A stretch of 64,000 nucleotides of DNA from assembly GCA_025463135.1 (NCBI GenBank), contig JAOAPY010000030.1:124001-188000 (forward strand). Reading direction: 5' to 3'. Of the stretch, positions 9,109-17,136 are shown piece by piece. Position 1 is the stretch's first letter. Each line of letters begins with the position of its first letter. A program made the translations under genes and the position numbers. The stretch is from Acidobacteriota bacterium. GTDB lineage: Bacteria > Acidobacteriota > Blastocatellia > Pyrinomonadales > Pyrinomonadaceae. Under the pieces are notes generated by a model that saw nothing but the letters and a program-made list of their open reading frames with translations, was not told the DNA's origin and ran no database searches.

Positions 9109-10038
9109 ATGGCTATCGATAAGCAGCGAGAATTGGATAAGCAGTTGGCGCAAAAGTACGGCGGATTTATTGACATCTGGGAACCGGGTGGCGAACTGGT
9201 TGGCCTGGTCGGTATGGATCTGAGGACCTACTTCGCGATTGGGCCGCTCTCGTCAGTCTATCCGGAGATCATTCCGCACTATACCTCTGATATGTTTGAG
9301 ACGTTGTGCCTGGAGAAGTTGGTAGGGAGACAGGGACAGCGGGAAGAATACATCAACGTCCTGAACGCCGAGGGAGGGGACCTGAAAACGGCCAACGCCG
9401 AGCAGCGATGCCGAGCCTTGCTGAAGCTTGGCTACCGGCCGCCAATGCCAAGCGAGGCTCCGTTCTTTCCGCCCCCGCTTGCCGAGCCGGTCGCTGTGGT
9501 TAAGGAAGCTTTGCCGCAACCGGAACTCGAGCCGGCGCCGGCGCCTGAACCTGAGGTTGAACCAGGACCCGATGCTCCTCAACTGCCGGACGACTGGTGG
9601 CTTAAGTACGCTCCTGACGAACATGTTCCCATGGCCTTTCAGGATATTAAAGGCGGAACCGAAACGATCGACGTGCGCTGGGCATGGCAGGACAATCTAT
9701 TCGAGATCGTGCAGACGCCTTTGCGAGTGAATGGTCTGTCGTTGGGTGACTACATCGAAGCCAGATGGGAGGAAGGCGATGTCACTCCTCTCTTCGCGCG
9801 CATCCACTCCAAGGAGGAGTATGGAACAATCAGAGTGAATGTGCAGAAGCTTCGTCCGAAGTTGCGACAGCACCTAATAAAATCTTTGGTTGGTCTAATC
9901 GGATCTTACCGTCTTGATGGAGATGTTCTGGCGCTTACCTACCGGGGCGAATCCGAAGATGTTACCGAAGTCCTGGACCATGAAGATGTAGATTGGGAAT
10001 TTGCGGACAGGTTAGCTTCGGACCCAACAGTCGTTTAA
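9109..10038 (+). CDS. hypothetical two-part protein with Pro/Glu-rich linker
   Basis: 309 residues from the ATG at 9109. The frame is open further upstream, but that part is repeat DNA, so I discount it. Residues 1-115 form a compact mixed domain (DIWEPGGELVGLVGMDLRTYF). Residues about 120-165 are a low-complexity Pro/Glu/Ala linker. Residues 170-309 form a second domain with DIKGGTETIDVRWAWQ and VNGLSLGDYIEARWEEGD; this second part vaguely recalls DUF4265-type proteins, which is only an impression. There is no signal peptide or membrane segment. It stands alone between repeats. I do not recognise the first domain. Confidence 0.65.
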   Translation: MAIDKQRELDKQLAQKYGGFIDIWEPGGELVGLVGMDLRTYFAIGPLSSVYPEIIPHYTSDMFETLCLEKLVGRQGQREEYINVLNAEGGDLKTANAEQRCRALLKLGYRPPMPSEAPFFPPPLAEPVAVVKEALPQPELEPAPAPEPEVEPGPDAPQLPDDWWLKYAPDEHVPMAFQDIKGGTETIDVRWAWQDNLFEIVQTPLRVNGLSLGDYIEARWEEGDVTPLFARIHSKEEYGTIRVNVQKLRPKLRQHLIKSLVGLIGSYRLDGDVLALTYRGESEDVTEVLDHEDVDWEFADRLASDPTVV

Positions 10039-10039
10039 G

Positions 10040-10240
10040 GTACAGACCTCAGTCGGGTTTTTGGTTTCAACCCGGGAGGTTGATTTGGCCAGGAAGGGGT
10101 AGTGGGTCAGTTTGATGTCCGATGAGCTTTAGCTTGTCGTAACGCCGCGACAAACTAAAGTTTGTCGGACATTTGCTGCGAAACTGACCCACTACCCCAG
10201 GAAGAGCCCGACTGAAGTCGGTACTCTAAACACCTGTGCC
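10040..10240. repeat. family-B element interrupted by a family-C insertion
   Basis: The halves CCTCAGTCGGGTTTTTGG (10048) and GCCCGACTGAAGTCGGTACT (10206) correspond to the uninterrupted element at 15470-15570, which also shares the intervening sequence around the family-C insertion (CAACCGGG..., GATTTGGC.AGGAA). The other contents of the 10039-10434 spacer show no gene. Confidence 0.65.
10097..10197. mobile_element. family-C palindromic mobile element, copy 1
   Basis: A 101-bp element with terminal inverted repeats GGGTAGTGGGTCAGTTT and AAACTGACCCACTACCC and an inner palindrome around GACAAACTAAAGTTTGTC. It is flanked on both sides by the 7-bp direct repeat CAGGAAG (10090-10096 and 10198-10204), the mark of an insertion event. 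It encodes no protein, so it is a MITE-like passenger whose transposase must be elsewhere. Copy 2 is at 41438-41536. Confidence 0.8.
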
Positions 10241-10434
10241 CCACCGACTCCTGGCAGTCCAACTGGCAAACACTGGGTGAGATCTCGCAAATCGTCCGGC
10301 GCGCATCGGAATATTCCCCAGACCTCAGCGGTTCCTCAATCCCTTAACACTACTGAGGCCTCGAGCCACCTACTCACTTCGAGTGTGAAACACGTGGCCT
10401 CGAACTTGCTTCTTTCTTCTCGTAAGGAATCAAT

Positions 10435-12348
10435 ATGGGCGTGCATTTTGTCGAAGAGAATCTGGACGAGAGTAAGCTGCATGAGTATATGCAGGCTTTG
10501 CTTGCCGATCTGCGCGCACTCGCCTTCATGCTGAGGCAGGGCTGCATTCAGAGCGGCGTGCGTCGCATTGGCGCTGAACAGGAAATGTTTATCGTGGATC
10601 GGAACCTGCGACCAGCGCCGCTCGCTATGGAAATTCTCGAACGCGCCGGCGATAAACGACTGACGACCGAGATGGCGCGATTCAATCTGGAAGCCAACCT
10701 TACTCCACAGGATCTAACCGGGCGCTGCTTTGACTTGATGCATCAAGAGTTGGAAGAAGTGCTGGCAAAGGCGCGCCTGACGGCAAATGAGTTTGGGGCC
10801 GACGTGCTGCTCGCCGGAATTCTCCCGACGCTGAAAGTTTCAGATCTTACGCTTGCGAATCTGACCCCACTGCCGCGCTATCACGAATTGAACCGGGCGC
10901 AGACGCAACTGCGCGGCGGACCCTTCTCAATCCACATCAAAGGGCTGGATGAACTCCAACTCACGCATGACAACATGATGATGGAGTCGTGCAATACCTG
11001 CTTTCAGGTCCACTTTCAGGTTAACCCGGCGGACTTTGTAGGGACCTTCAACATTGCGCAGGCGATCACGGCTCCGGTGCTGGCTGCCGCGGTCAACTCG
11101 CCGCTATTGTTCGGTCATCGATTGTGGCAAGAGACGCGTCTGGCCCTCTTTCAACATTCGGCGGACTCGCGGTCACGAACCCAGACCTCGCGGAGCCAGC
11201 CAACCCGGGTGGGTTTTGGTGAGCAATGGCTACACCATTCAGTGATCGAGTTGCTGCACGATCAGATTGCGCGTTTCCGGCCCATCATGATCATCCGCCC
11301 GGACGAGGATCCGATGCAGGTGCTGGTGCGCGGTAAAGTACCATTGCTTTCAGCACTGCGTCTGCACAACGGCACCGTCTGGCCCTGGAATCGAGCCTGC
11401 TATGGCGTCGATAACGGTGTTGCGCACTTGCGGATCGAGAACCGGGCGCTGCCCTCTGGTCCAACCACGATTGATGAAATAGCTAATGCGGCGTTCTTCA
11501 TCGGGTTGATGTTATCGCTGCCGTCCGAATACGGCGACATCTCGAAACGAATGGACTTTGACGACGCCAAGGAGAATTTTTTCGCGGCCGCCCGCCATGG
11601 CTTGCATGCTCAGTTTAATTGGATCGACGGAAAGAGTTATCCGGCCTGCACTTTGATTCGCGATCATTTGCTGCCGCTGGCGCGGCAGGGATTGGAAAGC
11701 GCCGCGGTGGATGCCTCGGATATTGACAAGTACCTGAACATCATCGATGCGAGAGTTGAAAGCGGACAGACCGGTGCACAGTGGATGCTAAAGTCTCTCG
11801 CCGCCACGACGGATCCCGGTCCTAAAGACCTGCGCTATCGCGTGCTGACCTCAACGATGTTGCAGCGACAAACGGAGGGTGACCCAGTGCATACGTGGCC
11901 GATAATCGAAGCGACGGAAAATGCTGATTGGCGTCAGAGCTATCAAACTGTGGGGCAGTTCATGGCCACCGATCTGTTCACGTTGCGGGCGGATGATTTG
12001 GTGGATCTCGCGGCGAGCGTAATGGATTGGCGACATATACGCCATGTTCCCGTCGAAGATGATCAAGGGCGTCTGGTGGGATTGGTCACTCATCGAGCGT
12101 TGCTCCGCTTGCTCAGCCGGGGAATTGAGACTCAGAACACCAAACCGCTAACCGTGCGTGAGATCATGAAGACGGATCCGGTAACGGTCACTTCCACCAC
12201 CCCCACCCTGGAAGCGATGGAATTAATGCGCGGCAACAAAGTAGGTTGCCTGCCGGTGGTGGACCAGGGCCAACTGGTCGGCATCGTCACCTCGTACGAT
12301 TTTTTGAATGCCTCAGCGCGTTTGTTCAAGGAACAACTCAGTGCCTGA
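10435..12348 (+). CDS. GCS2-family glutamate-cysteine-ligase-like enzyme with C-terminal CBS pair
   Basis: 637 residues. Residues 1-480 match the carboxylate-amine ligase family 2 (YbdK/EgtA-like): [11 protein letters not shown] near 45-55 carries the glutamates expected at the metal/ATP site, followed by [25 protein letters not shown] and [12 protein letters not shown]. Such enzymes join glutamate to an amine or cysteine using ATP. Residues about 505-630 are two CBS motifs ([20 protein letters not shown] and [20 protein letters not shown]), modules that bind adenine nucleotides and usually regulate the attached enzyme. Normal family members are 370-450 residues and lack CBS. The start at 10435 follows a CTCGTAAGGAATCAAT ribosome site. 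The substrate is not known. Confidence 0.88.
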   Translation: MGVHFVEENLDESKLHEYMQALLADLRALAFMLRQGCIQSGVRRIGAEQEMFIVDRNLRPAPLAMEILERAGDKRLTTEMARFNLEANLTPQDLTGRCFDLMHQELEEVLAKARLTANEFGADVLLAGILPTLKVSDLTLANLTPLPRYHELNRAQTQLRGGPFSIHIKGLDELQLTHDNMMMESCNTCFQVHFQVNPADFVGTFNIAQAITAPVLAAAVNSPLLFGHRLWQETRLALFQHSADSRSRTQTSRSQPTRVGFGEQWLHHSVIELLHDQIARFRPIMIIRPDEDPMQVLVRGKVPLLSALRLHNGTVWPWNRACYGVDNGVAHLRIENRALPSGPTTIDEIANAAFFIGLMLSLPSEYGDISKRMDFDDAKENFFAAARHGLHAQFNWIDGKSYPACTLIRDHLLPLARQGLESAAVDASDIDKYLNIIDARVESGQTGAQWMLKSLAATTDPGPKDLRYRVLTSTMLQRQTEGDPVHTWPIIEATENADWRQSYQTVGQFMATDLFTLRADDLVDLAASVMDWRHIRHVPVEDDQGRLVGLVTHRALLRLLSRGIETQNTKPLTVREIMKTDPVTVTSTTPTLEAMELMRGNKVGCLPVVDQGQLVGIVTSYDFLNASARLFKEQLSA

Positions 12349-12369
12349 ACTAAGAACCGTGGCGCACAG

Positions 12370-12662
12370 GCGTTCCGAGTACCGACTTTAGTCGGGCTGC
12401 CATAGTCCAACAACAGGTGTTTTTCCTTGAACGCGAAGTTGGCAAATTTCAACGCTTTAACCGGTTGACGAGAGCCGCAAGGTGATCCTGCGCGCGGAGT
12501 AAACCGTTGAAACGGTTAGGTGCAAAAATTGCTGATGACTATCACCCGGTTGAAACCGGGTGAGAATGAGATGAAGACAAGGCTAAAAGACCTTCGTTTC
12601 ATGTTCCAGATTATCATACGTCGCGTGTACGTTGAGAGTACCGACTTCAGTCGGGTCCCGGG
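12370..12662. repeat. repeat cluster: two family-B units and a family-A/AACCGTT composite
   Basis: Family-B units lie at about 12375-12399 and 12633-12660. Between them are AACCGGTT and AAACCGTTGAAACGGTTAGG (12501-12520) and the family-A palindrome CACCCGGTTGAAACCGGGTG (12543-12562). The same nested order recurs at 24510-24692. Confidence 0.65.
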
Positions 12663-13094
12663 AACACATGCGTGGTTTCACGCAAAATTGTGAGCAACTT
12701 TTGGAAACCTCGCTACCGCCAGGTTCTCACGCAAATTCCACGACTCTGATTCGGCATATTGGTTGCAAAGTGTAACAGTGGAGAAAAGATCAAATTGGAA
12801 AGCGACGGACGCGTTGCAGTTTGTTCAGGGAGAAACTGGAGGCTACTATCTGGCTAGAAACGAACGAGACATTCTCGATCGCTCTCAATAACTGCTTGCC
12901 GCACCTAGCATTCGTCGTCAGTGACGCGAGTGCTCGTTGGCGACTTCAGCGACATAAAGAGTGGAACCAAGGCTTGCCTCGTTTGGGAGTGGACGAGGGT
13001 GATCAGGGAGCTGGGCCAAGTGGCGGCAGCGTCCTCCCAGTCTCTTTGCTGAGAGTAAGCTTCGTCGGCGCTGATCGCGGAAAGTTCACGCTCG
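12663..13094. other. spacer without a supported gene
   Basis: Weak overlapping frames on both strands (12821-13102 plus, 12905-13195 minus) have no ribosome sites or recognisable motifs. I see nothing reliable here. Confidence 0.5.
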
Positions 13095-13637
13095 CTATTT
13101 GAGTACTTCTGACTTTTTCCGCACAATACTTGCGAGTTCGTCAGCTTCGCGAAATAGTTCAAGCACCCGTCTGCGCAGTTCCTGAAGCTGTTCATATTCG
13201 GGCAGGTGGTCAGGGATTACATCCTTGGCCCCATATTCTGTTAGATAGTCATTTATGCGTCTCTCTCGTTCCGCACGGAGTGTCTCCGTGATCGGCAAGG
13301 ATCGTAGGTATGTTAGCCAGTTTTTATTACCCTTTTTTGAATTGCACGGCTTGCAACAAGGCAGAAGATTGCCGAGACGGTGACCGTAGCCACTGAACTT
13401 CTTGTCTTGAACTGTAGCATGCACGTGATCCCAGGTCTCAGCCCTGGCACAACAGTAAGCGCACTCTAACTCAGCATCTGGATCTTGGCCCAGCACCGAC
13501 AAAGCCATTCGTACTGTCGCATCCTCAAAGGAATCACACGGAGCGATTGATGCCGCAAATGCATGGCTAATCGTCGTAGTGCGACTTGCCACCATGGAGT
13601 ACGGCTTCAAGAAGCGACGAATGTCTTTGTAGCGCAT
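13095..13637 (-). CDS. HNH endonuclease family protein
   Basis: 180 residues from the ATG at 13637; a TTG at 13670 just after the upstream stop is an alternative. The HNH/zinc-finger core is visible: CAYC, then TWDHVHATVQ (catalytic DH), NLLPCCKPCNSKKGNKNW (Asn and the second CxxC). This is the pattern of HNH nucleases such as those in restriction or toxin systems. A charged helical tail (about 125-180) follows. The XRE regulator lies directly upstream on the same strand with almost no gap, so the pair is an operon. Together with the vsr and methyltransferase remnants on the other strand it suggests a former restriction locus. Its target is unknown. Confidence 0.75.
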   Translation of the reverse strand: MRYKDIRRFLKPYSMVASRTTTISHAFAASIAPCDSFEDATVRMALSVLGQDPDAELECAYCCARAETWDHVHATVQDKKFSGYGHRLGNLLPCCKPCNSKKGNKNWLTYLRSLPITETLRAERERRINDYLTEYGAKDVIPDHLPEYEQLQELRRRVLELFREADELASIVRKKSEVLK

Positions 13638-13672
13638 TAGGCGTTCAGTAAAGCATGCCGTCTGTCCCAACC

Positions 13673-14077
13673 TCAGGTAGTTTTGGTCCTCGGTCTAGCT
13701 GCAGGGCGATGGTCAGCGCTCCGTCCTTTTCGAGCTGACTTCGGTCGTTGGATTTGAGATTGCTCGCCCACTACACGATTGAAGACAACAAGGCTGCTTT
13801 TGAGCGCGTCAATGATGTCCTGCCGATTGCTATTCAGGATTGACTCAAGTATCCGATGCCACTGTTCGTTTGCCGCCGCTCGCTTGTTCTCGGAACCCTT
13901 GGCGAAGATGGACTCGAAATCAGTCGGCAAAAGCGCACGCAATTTTGCTAGCGCCTCTGAACTTGGCACTGCTCCGGCTTCGTAGTTTCGGACCGACGCA
14001 AGAGACATCCCAATGGCATCTGCAAGACGCTGTTGGCTCCATCCGAGGCGCTCTCGAAGGTGTTTGATTGCGCTCAT
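13673..14077 (-). CDS. XRE-family helix-turn-helix regulator
   Basis: 134 residues. Residues 1-55 are a Cro/C1-type domain: LRERLGWSQQRLADAIGMS then LASVRNYEAGAVPSSEALA. The C-terminal half is basic and of no known fold (KSARKGRSADHRPAARPRTKT). Such short regulators often control restriction genes. The start is ATG 14077; directly upstream lies a cluster of GCTAGC palindromes that could be its operator. It is first gene of an operon with the HNH nuclease. Confidence 0.8.
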   Translation of the reverse strand: MSAIKHLRERLGWSQQRLADAIGMSLASVRNYEAGAVPSSEALAKLRALLPTDFESIFAKGSENKRAAANEQWHRILESILNSNRQDIIDALKSSLVVFNRVVGEQSQIQRPKSARKGRSADHRPAARPRTKTT

Positions 14078-14088
14078 AGAGTTTTTGC

Positions 14089-14118
14089 TTGACAGGTGCT
14101 AGCGCTAGCTGCTAGCAT
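14089..14118 (+). promoter_or_regulatory. putative sigma-70 promoter overlapped by GCTAGC operator palindromes
   Basis: TTGACA (14089-14094) and TAGCAT (14113-14118), 18 bp apart, would drive the plus-strand genes. Between them lie the perfect palindrome GCTAGCGCTAGC (14098-14109) and TGCTAGCA (14110-14117). This placement, 12 bp upstream of the divergent XRE gene, is typical of a self-repressing operator. Binding is inferred. Confidence 0.5.
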
Positions 14119-14303
14119 TACCCTCGCGATTGATTGATTCTTGGCGAACGAAGAAAGGCTATCATGCCCCGAGCCTTCAGGGACAGAGCACGAGCCGGGA
14201 ATCCGCTTGTCCGACGGCGGGCTTGAGTCGGGTGAAATCGCGGCGCAGACTCGCGAGCGTTATTTGTCATCTCATCCACGAATCCTTTAAAGGATGGTCT
14301 CTA

Positions 14304-14555
14304 GTGAGCCGGATTTTCAACTCACGGGGTATGGTGGTCATCGACTACGACAAGCGTCAGGTCGAGGGGTACTTAGCCGAGGCGCGGGCCGCAGATTGTC
14401 GGTGGATTGCCGTCAACGTCCCAGAGGGTCGACTTCTCTACCTCGGAAATCGAAGCGCTGATGCTTTAGCGGCCATAACCAACGATGATTGCGAGGCCTT
14501 TTATGTGTATCCTGTTGAGCTAGGAAAAGCGAGGTCCGGTCGCAGAAAATCGTGA
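14304..14555 (+). CDS. small hypothetical protein in the restriction-remnant patch
   Basis: 83 residues from a GTG with AAGGA 9 bp upstream; an ATG at 14332 is possible. The sequence (DYDKRQVEGYLAEARAADCR, then VNVPEGRLLYLGNRSADAL) is acidic, soluble and coding-like, but I do not recognise it. A further short frame from TTG 14141 to 14290 just upstream has coding-like composition but no ribosome site, so it is left uncalled. The gene lies between the operator region and vsr and may belong to the same transcript. Confidence 0.45.
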   Translation: MSRIFNSRGMVVIDYDKRQVEGYLAEARAADCRWIAVNVPEGRLLYLGNRSADALAAITNDDCEAFYVYPVELGKARSGRRKS

Positions 14556-14707
14556 ACAAGACTCAAGCACCCTAACAAGACCCTTGGTTGAAAGAGAATG
14601 AATCTTGCTGATGATGATCAAGGGCGGGGAGGTAGTCTTCCCAAAACTGGTTAATGAGGCACCCCCGGTGGCCGACAACTTCACGGCAAAACAAAGGAGT
14701 GCCCTGC

Positions 14708-15075
14708 ATGCGTGCTGTGCGGGCTCAGGATACAGCTCCGGAAATGCGGGTCAGAAAGTTGGCTCATTCCTTAGGTTATCGTTATGCGCCTCATCGCAAG
14801 AACCTTCGAGGGAAACCAGATTCTGTCTTCGTCTCACAACGCAAAATCATATTTGTCCATGGCTGTTTCTGGCACGTGCACACGTGTCGCTATGGAAAGA
14901 TCTCCCGATGAGCAACATGACCTATTGGGATATTAAAAGGGAAAGGAATAAGCAGTGTGACAAGGAGCATCTTCGATCGCTTCGCGCTGCCGACTGGAGG
15001 GTTCTCGTAGTTTGGGAGTGTTGGACTCGCGATATCGCTCGTCTGCACAAGCTATTGGCCGATTTCCTCGACTAA
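14708..15075 (+). pseudogene. vsr: vsr-type very-short-patch repair endonuclease, frameshifted
   Basis: ATG 14708 has a strong AAGGAG site 8 bp upstream. The frame encodes the Vsr N-terminus: MRAVRAQDTAPEMRVRKLAH, then HRKNLRGKPDSVF (catalytic Asp) and FVHGCFWHVHTCR (catalytic His region), and then hits TGA at 14909-14911. The Vsr C-terminus (TYWDIKRERNKQCDKEH, RVLVVWECWTRD) continues in another frame to 15075. One extra C in the CCC run near 14901-14905 would restore a normal protein of about 122 residues. Vsr nicks T:G mismatches made by deamination at methyl-cytosine sites and normally accompanies a cytosine methyltransferase, here absent. Either a true inactivating mutation or an assembly error in a short homopolymer. 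Confidence 0.8.
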
Positions 15076-15188
15076 GTAACCTGGAATAAGCGATCGCAAC
15101 CAAGACCTGAGTGTGATTGAATCTAACAAACCCGACCACCCTCGTTTTCTCAACTTAGCAGGCCCCGTTTCACCCTTCCGTATGTTTA

Positions 15189-15444
15189 GTGGACGATCGC
15201 GGTATCGGCACTGTTCGCTATCCGCGCCTCGTTCCCAAAGATGATGGAGCGGCCGAACAGCTCGCCAAACGCACGCTCACCAATCTACAACGAGCGACCA
15301 ACCTGGCTCGATCTCGCGCATCGCAAATTAGACGAAGCAGTCTTTGCCGCCTACGGCTGGGAAGCGACTCTCTCAGATGATGAAACTCTCAGCCGCCTGC
15401 TCGCGTTGAATCAGCAACGAGCCGCTGCGGAGACGCTCGCTTGA
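15189..15444 (+). pseudogene. C-terminal remnant of a DNA methyltransferase (MmeI-like/type II family)
   Basis: The last 55 codons read IYNERPTWLDLAHRKLDEAV, FAAYGW and LSDDETLSRLLALNQQRA, a tail I know from large SAM-dependent DNA methyltransferases of restriction systems. The preceding piece (AAEQLAKRTLTNL) is in another frame, and one inserted base near 15284-15287 would join them as TLTNLYNERPTWL. The rest of the enzyme, which should be hundreds of residues, is missing, so this is a deletion remnant. The left limit is uncertain. Confidence 0.65.
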
Positions 15445-15469
15445 TTCAACGGAACCTTGCCCACAGGCG

Positions 15470-15570
15470 TTAAGAACTCCGACTTCAGTAGGACTTTTGG
15501 TCCAACCGGGCATTTAGATTTGGCGAGGAAAAAGCCCGACTGAAGTCGGTACTCTAAACGCCTGTATCCT
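15470..15570. repeat. family-B element, uninterrupted copy
   Basis: Arms CTCCGACTTCAGTAGGACTT (15478) and GCCCGACTGAAGTCGGTACT (15536) bracket a short centre that matches the flanks of the interrupted copy at 10040-10240. This provides the empty-site reference for the family-C insertion there. Confidence 0.65.
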
Positions 15571-15602
15571 CTACCGACTGCACTACCGTCACAGGATCGA
15601 GA

Positions 15603-15651
15603 TGTGGGGAATTCCTCGCAAACCTCCAATGGAACTGTGGAATATTTCGAG
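15603..15651 (+). promoter_or_regulatory. possible activator-binding direct repeats upstream of the sigma-54 promoter
   Basis: TGTGGGGAATTCCTCG (15603-15618) and TGTGGAATATTTCGAG (15636-15651) are similar and 33 bp apart, about three helical turns, and lie 85-135 bp upstream of the -24 element. This is the usual place for an NtrC-type enhancer. Speculative. Confidence 0.3.
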
Positions 15652-15736
15652 TGACAACCCTTCTGCTTTTTCAGTCAAGGCCAACCTTTCTCAACAAAAC
15701 GTTATTGGTGGGCCATATGCAGATGCCGATAACCAC

Positions 15737-15752
15737 CGGCACGTTCGTTGCT
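15737..15752 (+). promoter_or_regulatory. sigma-54 promoter of the cytochrome cluster
   Basis: CGGCACGTTCGTTGCT fits the consensus TGGCACG-N4-TTGCW at all but the first base, with GG and GC exactly 10 bp apart (15738-15739 and 15750-15751). It lies about 255 bp before the decahaem gene, leaving a leader with possible hairpins (GTGGT/ACCAC near 15815). The remaining 15445-16009 spacer holds no gene. Confidence 0.65.
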
Positions 15753-16009
15753 ATGAAGGATCGCGTAGTAACAGGTCAATAAGTGCGATAGCGAACAGAC
15801 GCACGGGCGTCGCCGGTGGTTAAATCACCACTTAGTTAAAAACTCTGACACTTCTATCGAACGGTGCCGTGTTCAGACACGGATAAGCCCTGCCCCTGCA
15901 TCCTTCGACTGGCCATCTTCGCGGCACAAAGATCAGGCAGATCCCGTAGCTCGGTTTTTTAATCGTAATTGCGATTGTTCGTCAATTGCACAAAAGTGAG
16001 GGCCGAGGA

Positions 16010-17029
16010 TTGAGTTCACATAGTTTCATCAAGTCGCTGCTCGTTTGCGCCGCGCTGGTGGCTGCCATTTCATGGCAAGCCTCGAGCAGTGTGGCGCAAT
16101 CGGCTAAGCCAACTGACAAGCCGGTCCAGATCAAGCCAACAGCCTACATCGTGGGAGATTACGTAGGCAGTGAAGCGTGCAAAGACTGCCACGAGGATCA
16201 GTTCAGGGCCTTCTCGCATACTTCCCATGCTGATCTCTCAACCATCGGAAGTTGGAAAGGCAAGGTCACTGGCTGCGAAGCCTGTCATGGCCCAGGCAAG
16301 AACCATATTGCCGAAGGCGATCCGACAAAGATCATCTCGTTCAAGAACAAACCGTCCAAGACGATTTCCGAAACCTGTCTCGCCTGTCATGCGGGCAGGG
16401 AAGAGCACAACAACTTCCGCCGCGGCGAGCATTGGCGCAACGACATTGGATGCACGGAGTGCCATTCACCTCATGGTGAATCCACCGAAAAGAACACCGC
16501 CGGCTCTAATACTTTTGTGAGCGCGGCTAACGCGCAGAAGCCCGGCTTTTCGACGCTGAAGATGTTGAAAGTGAGCGAGCCGCAGCTGTGCGAGGGTTGC
16601 CACAGCGAAGTTAAGCACCAGTTCAATCAGCCCTTCCATCACAAGGTGTTGGAGGGGGCAATGAAGTGCACCGATTGCCATAACGCGCACGGCGGCTTTG
16701 AACTAAAGCAGACGCGGCTGGCCACCGGTGCGGATGCTGCGTGCGTCAAGTGCCATGCGGACAAGCAAGGGCCGTTTGTCTTTGAACACGCTCCGGTCAA
16801 AACCGAAGGGTGTGTTTCGTGCCACACCCCGCACGGCTCATCCAATCCGCGCTTGTTGAGGACCAGCAGGGTTTCGCAACTCTGTCTGGAATGTCATAGC
16901 CAGGATCATGGCGTGGGCGCACAGGAACCAGCCGGACCGCAGCATAACCTGAACGCGCAATACGCTAACTGCACCTCGTGTCACGTGAAGATTCATGGAT
17001 CGAATAGCAGTCATGTCTTTTTCAGGTAG
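16010..17029 (+). CDS. DmsE/MtrA-like decahaem c-type cytochrome
   Basis: 339 residues from TTG 16010, which has GAGG about 9 bp upstream; a TTG at 15986 in frame lacks a ribosome site. A signal peptide (FIKSLLVCAALVAAISWQAS) precedes ten CXXCH haem motifs spread evenly over residues 60-330: CKDCH, CEACH, CLACH, CTECH, CEGCH, CTDCH, CVKCH, CVSCH, CLECH, CTSCH. Ten haems in about 300 residues is the MtrA/DmsE size. Such proteins sit inside an outer-membrane barrel and pass electrons between periplasm and cell surface. The MtrB-like barrel gene follows 107 bp downstream, which strongly supports the assignment. Whether electrons go out to metal or to another acceptor is not shown. Confidence 0.92.
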   Translation: MSSHSFIKSLLVCAALVAAISWQASSSVAQSAKPTDKPVQIKPTAYIVGDYVGSEACKDCHEDQFRAFSHTSHADLSTIGSWKGKVTGCEACHGPGKNHIAEGDPTKIISFKNKPSKTISETCLACHAGREEHNNFRRGEHWRNDIGCTECHSPHGESTEKNTAGSNTFVSAANAQKPGFSTLKMLKVSEPQLCEGCHSEVKHQFNQPFHHKVLEGAMKCTDCHNAHGGFELKQTRLATGADAACVKCHADKQGPFVFEHAPVKTEGCVSCHTPHGSSNPRLLRTSRVSQLCLECHSQDHGVGAQEPAGPQHNLNAQYANCTSCHVKIHGSNSSHVFFR

Positions 17030-17136
17030 GGCGGAAGAGTGAGTGGCATTCAACGCGGTCGCCAACTAACAGTTTGCGTTACAGGTGAGAACGCGTGCGA
17101 CGCCGGTTCAACCGATTGTTGAGCGAGGACGGAGAA

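Noticed and set aside
12821-13102. 93-codon plus-strand frame
   Set aside because: No ribosome site or family signature, and competing frames on the other strand.
15930-15950. CGGCACAAAGATCAGGCA as a sigma-54 promoter
   Set aside because: The distance between GG and GC is wrong; the site at 15737 fits properly.
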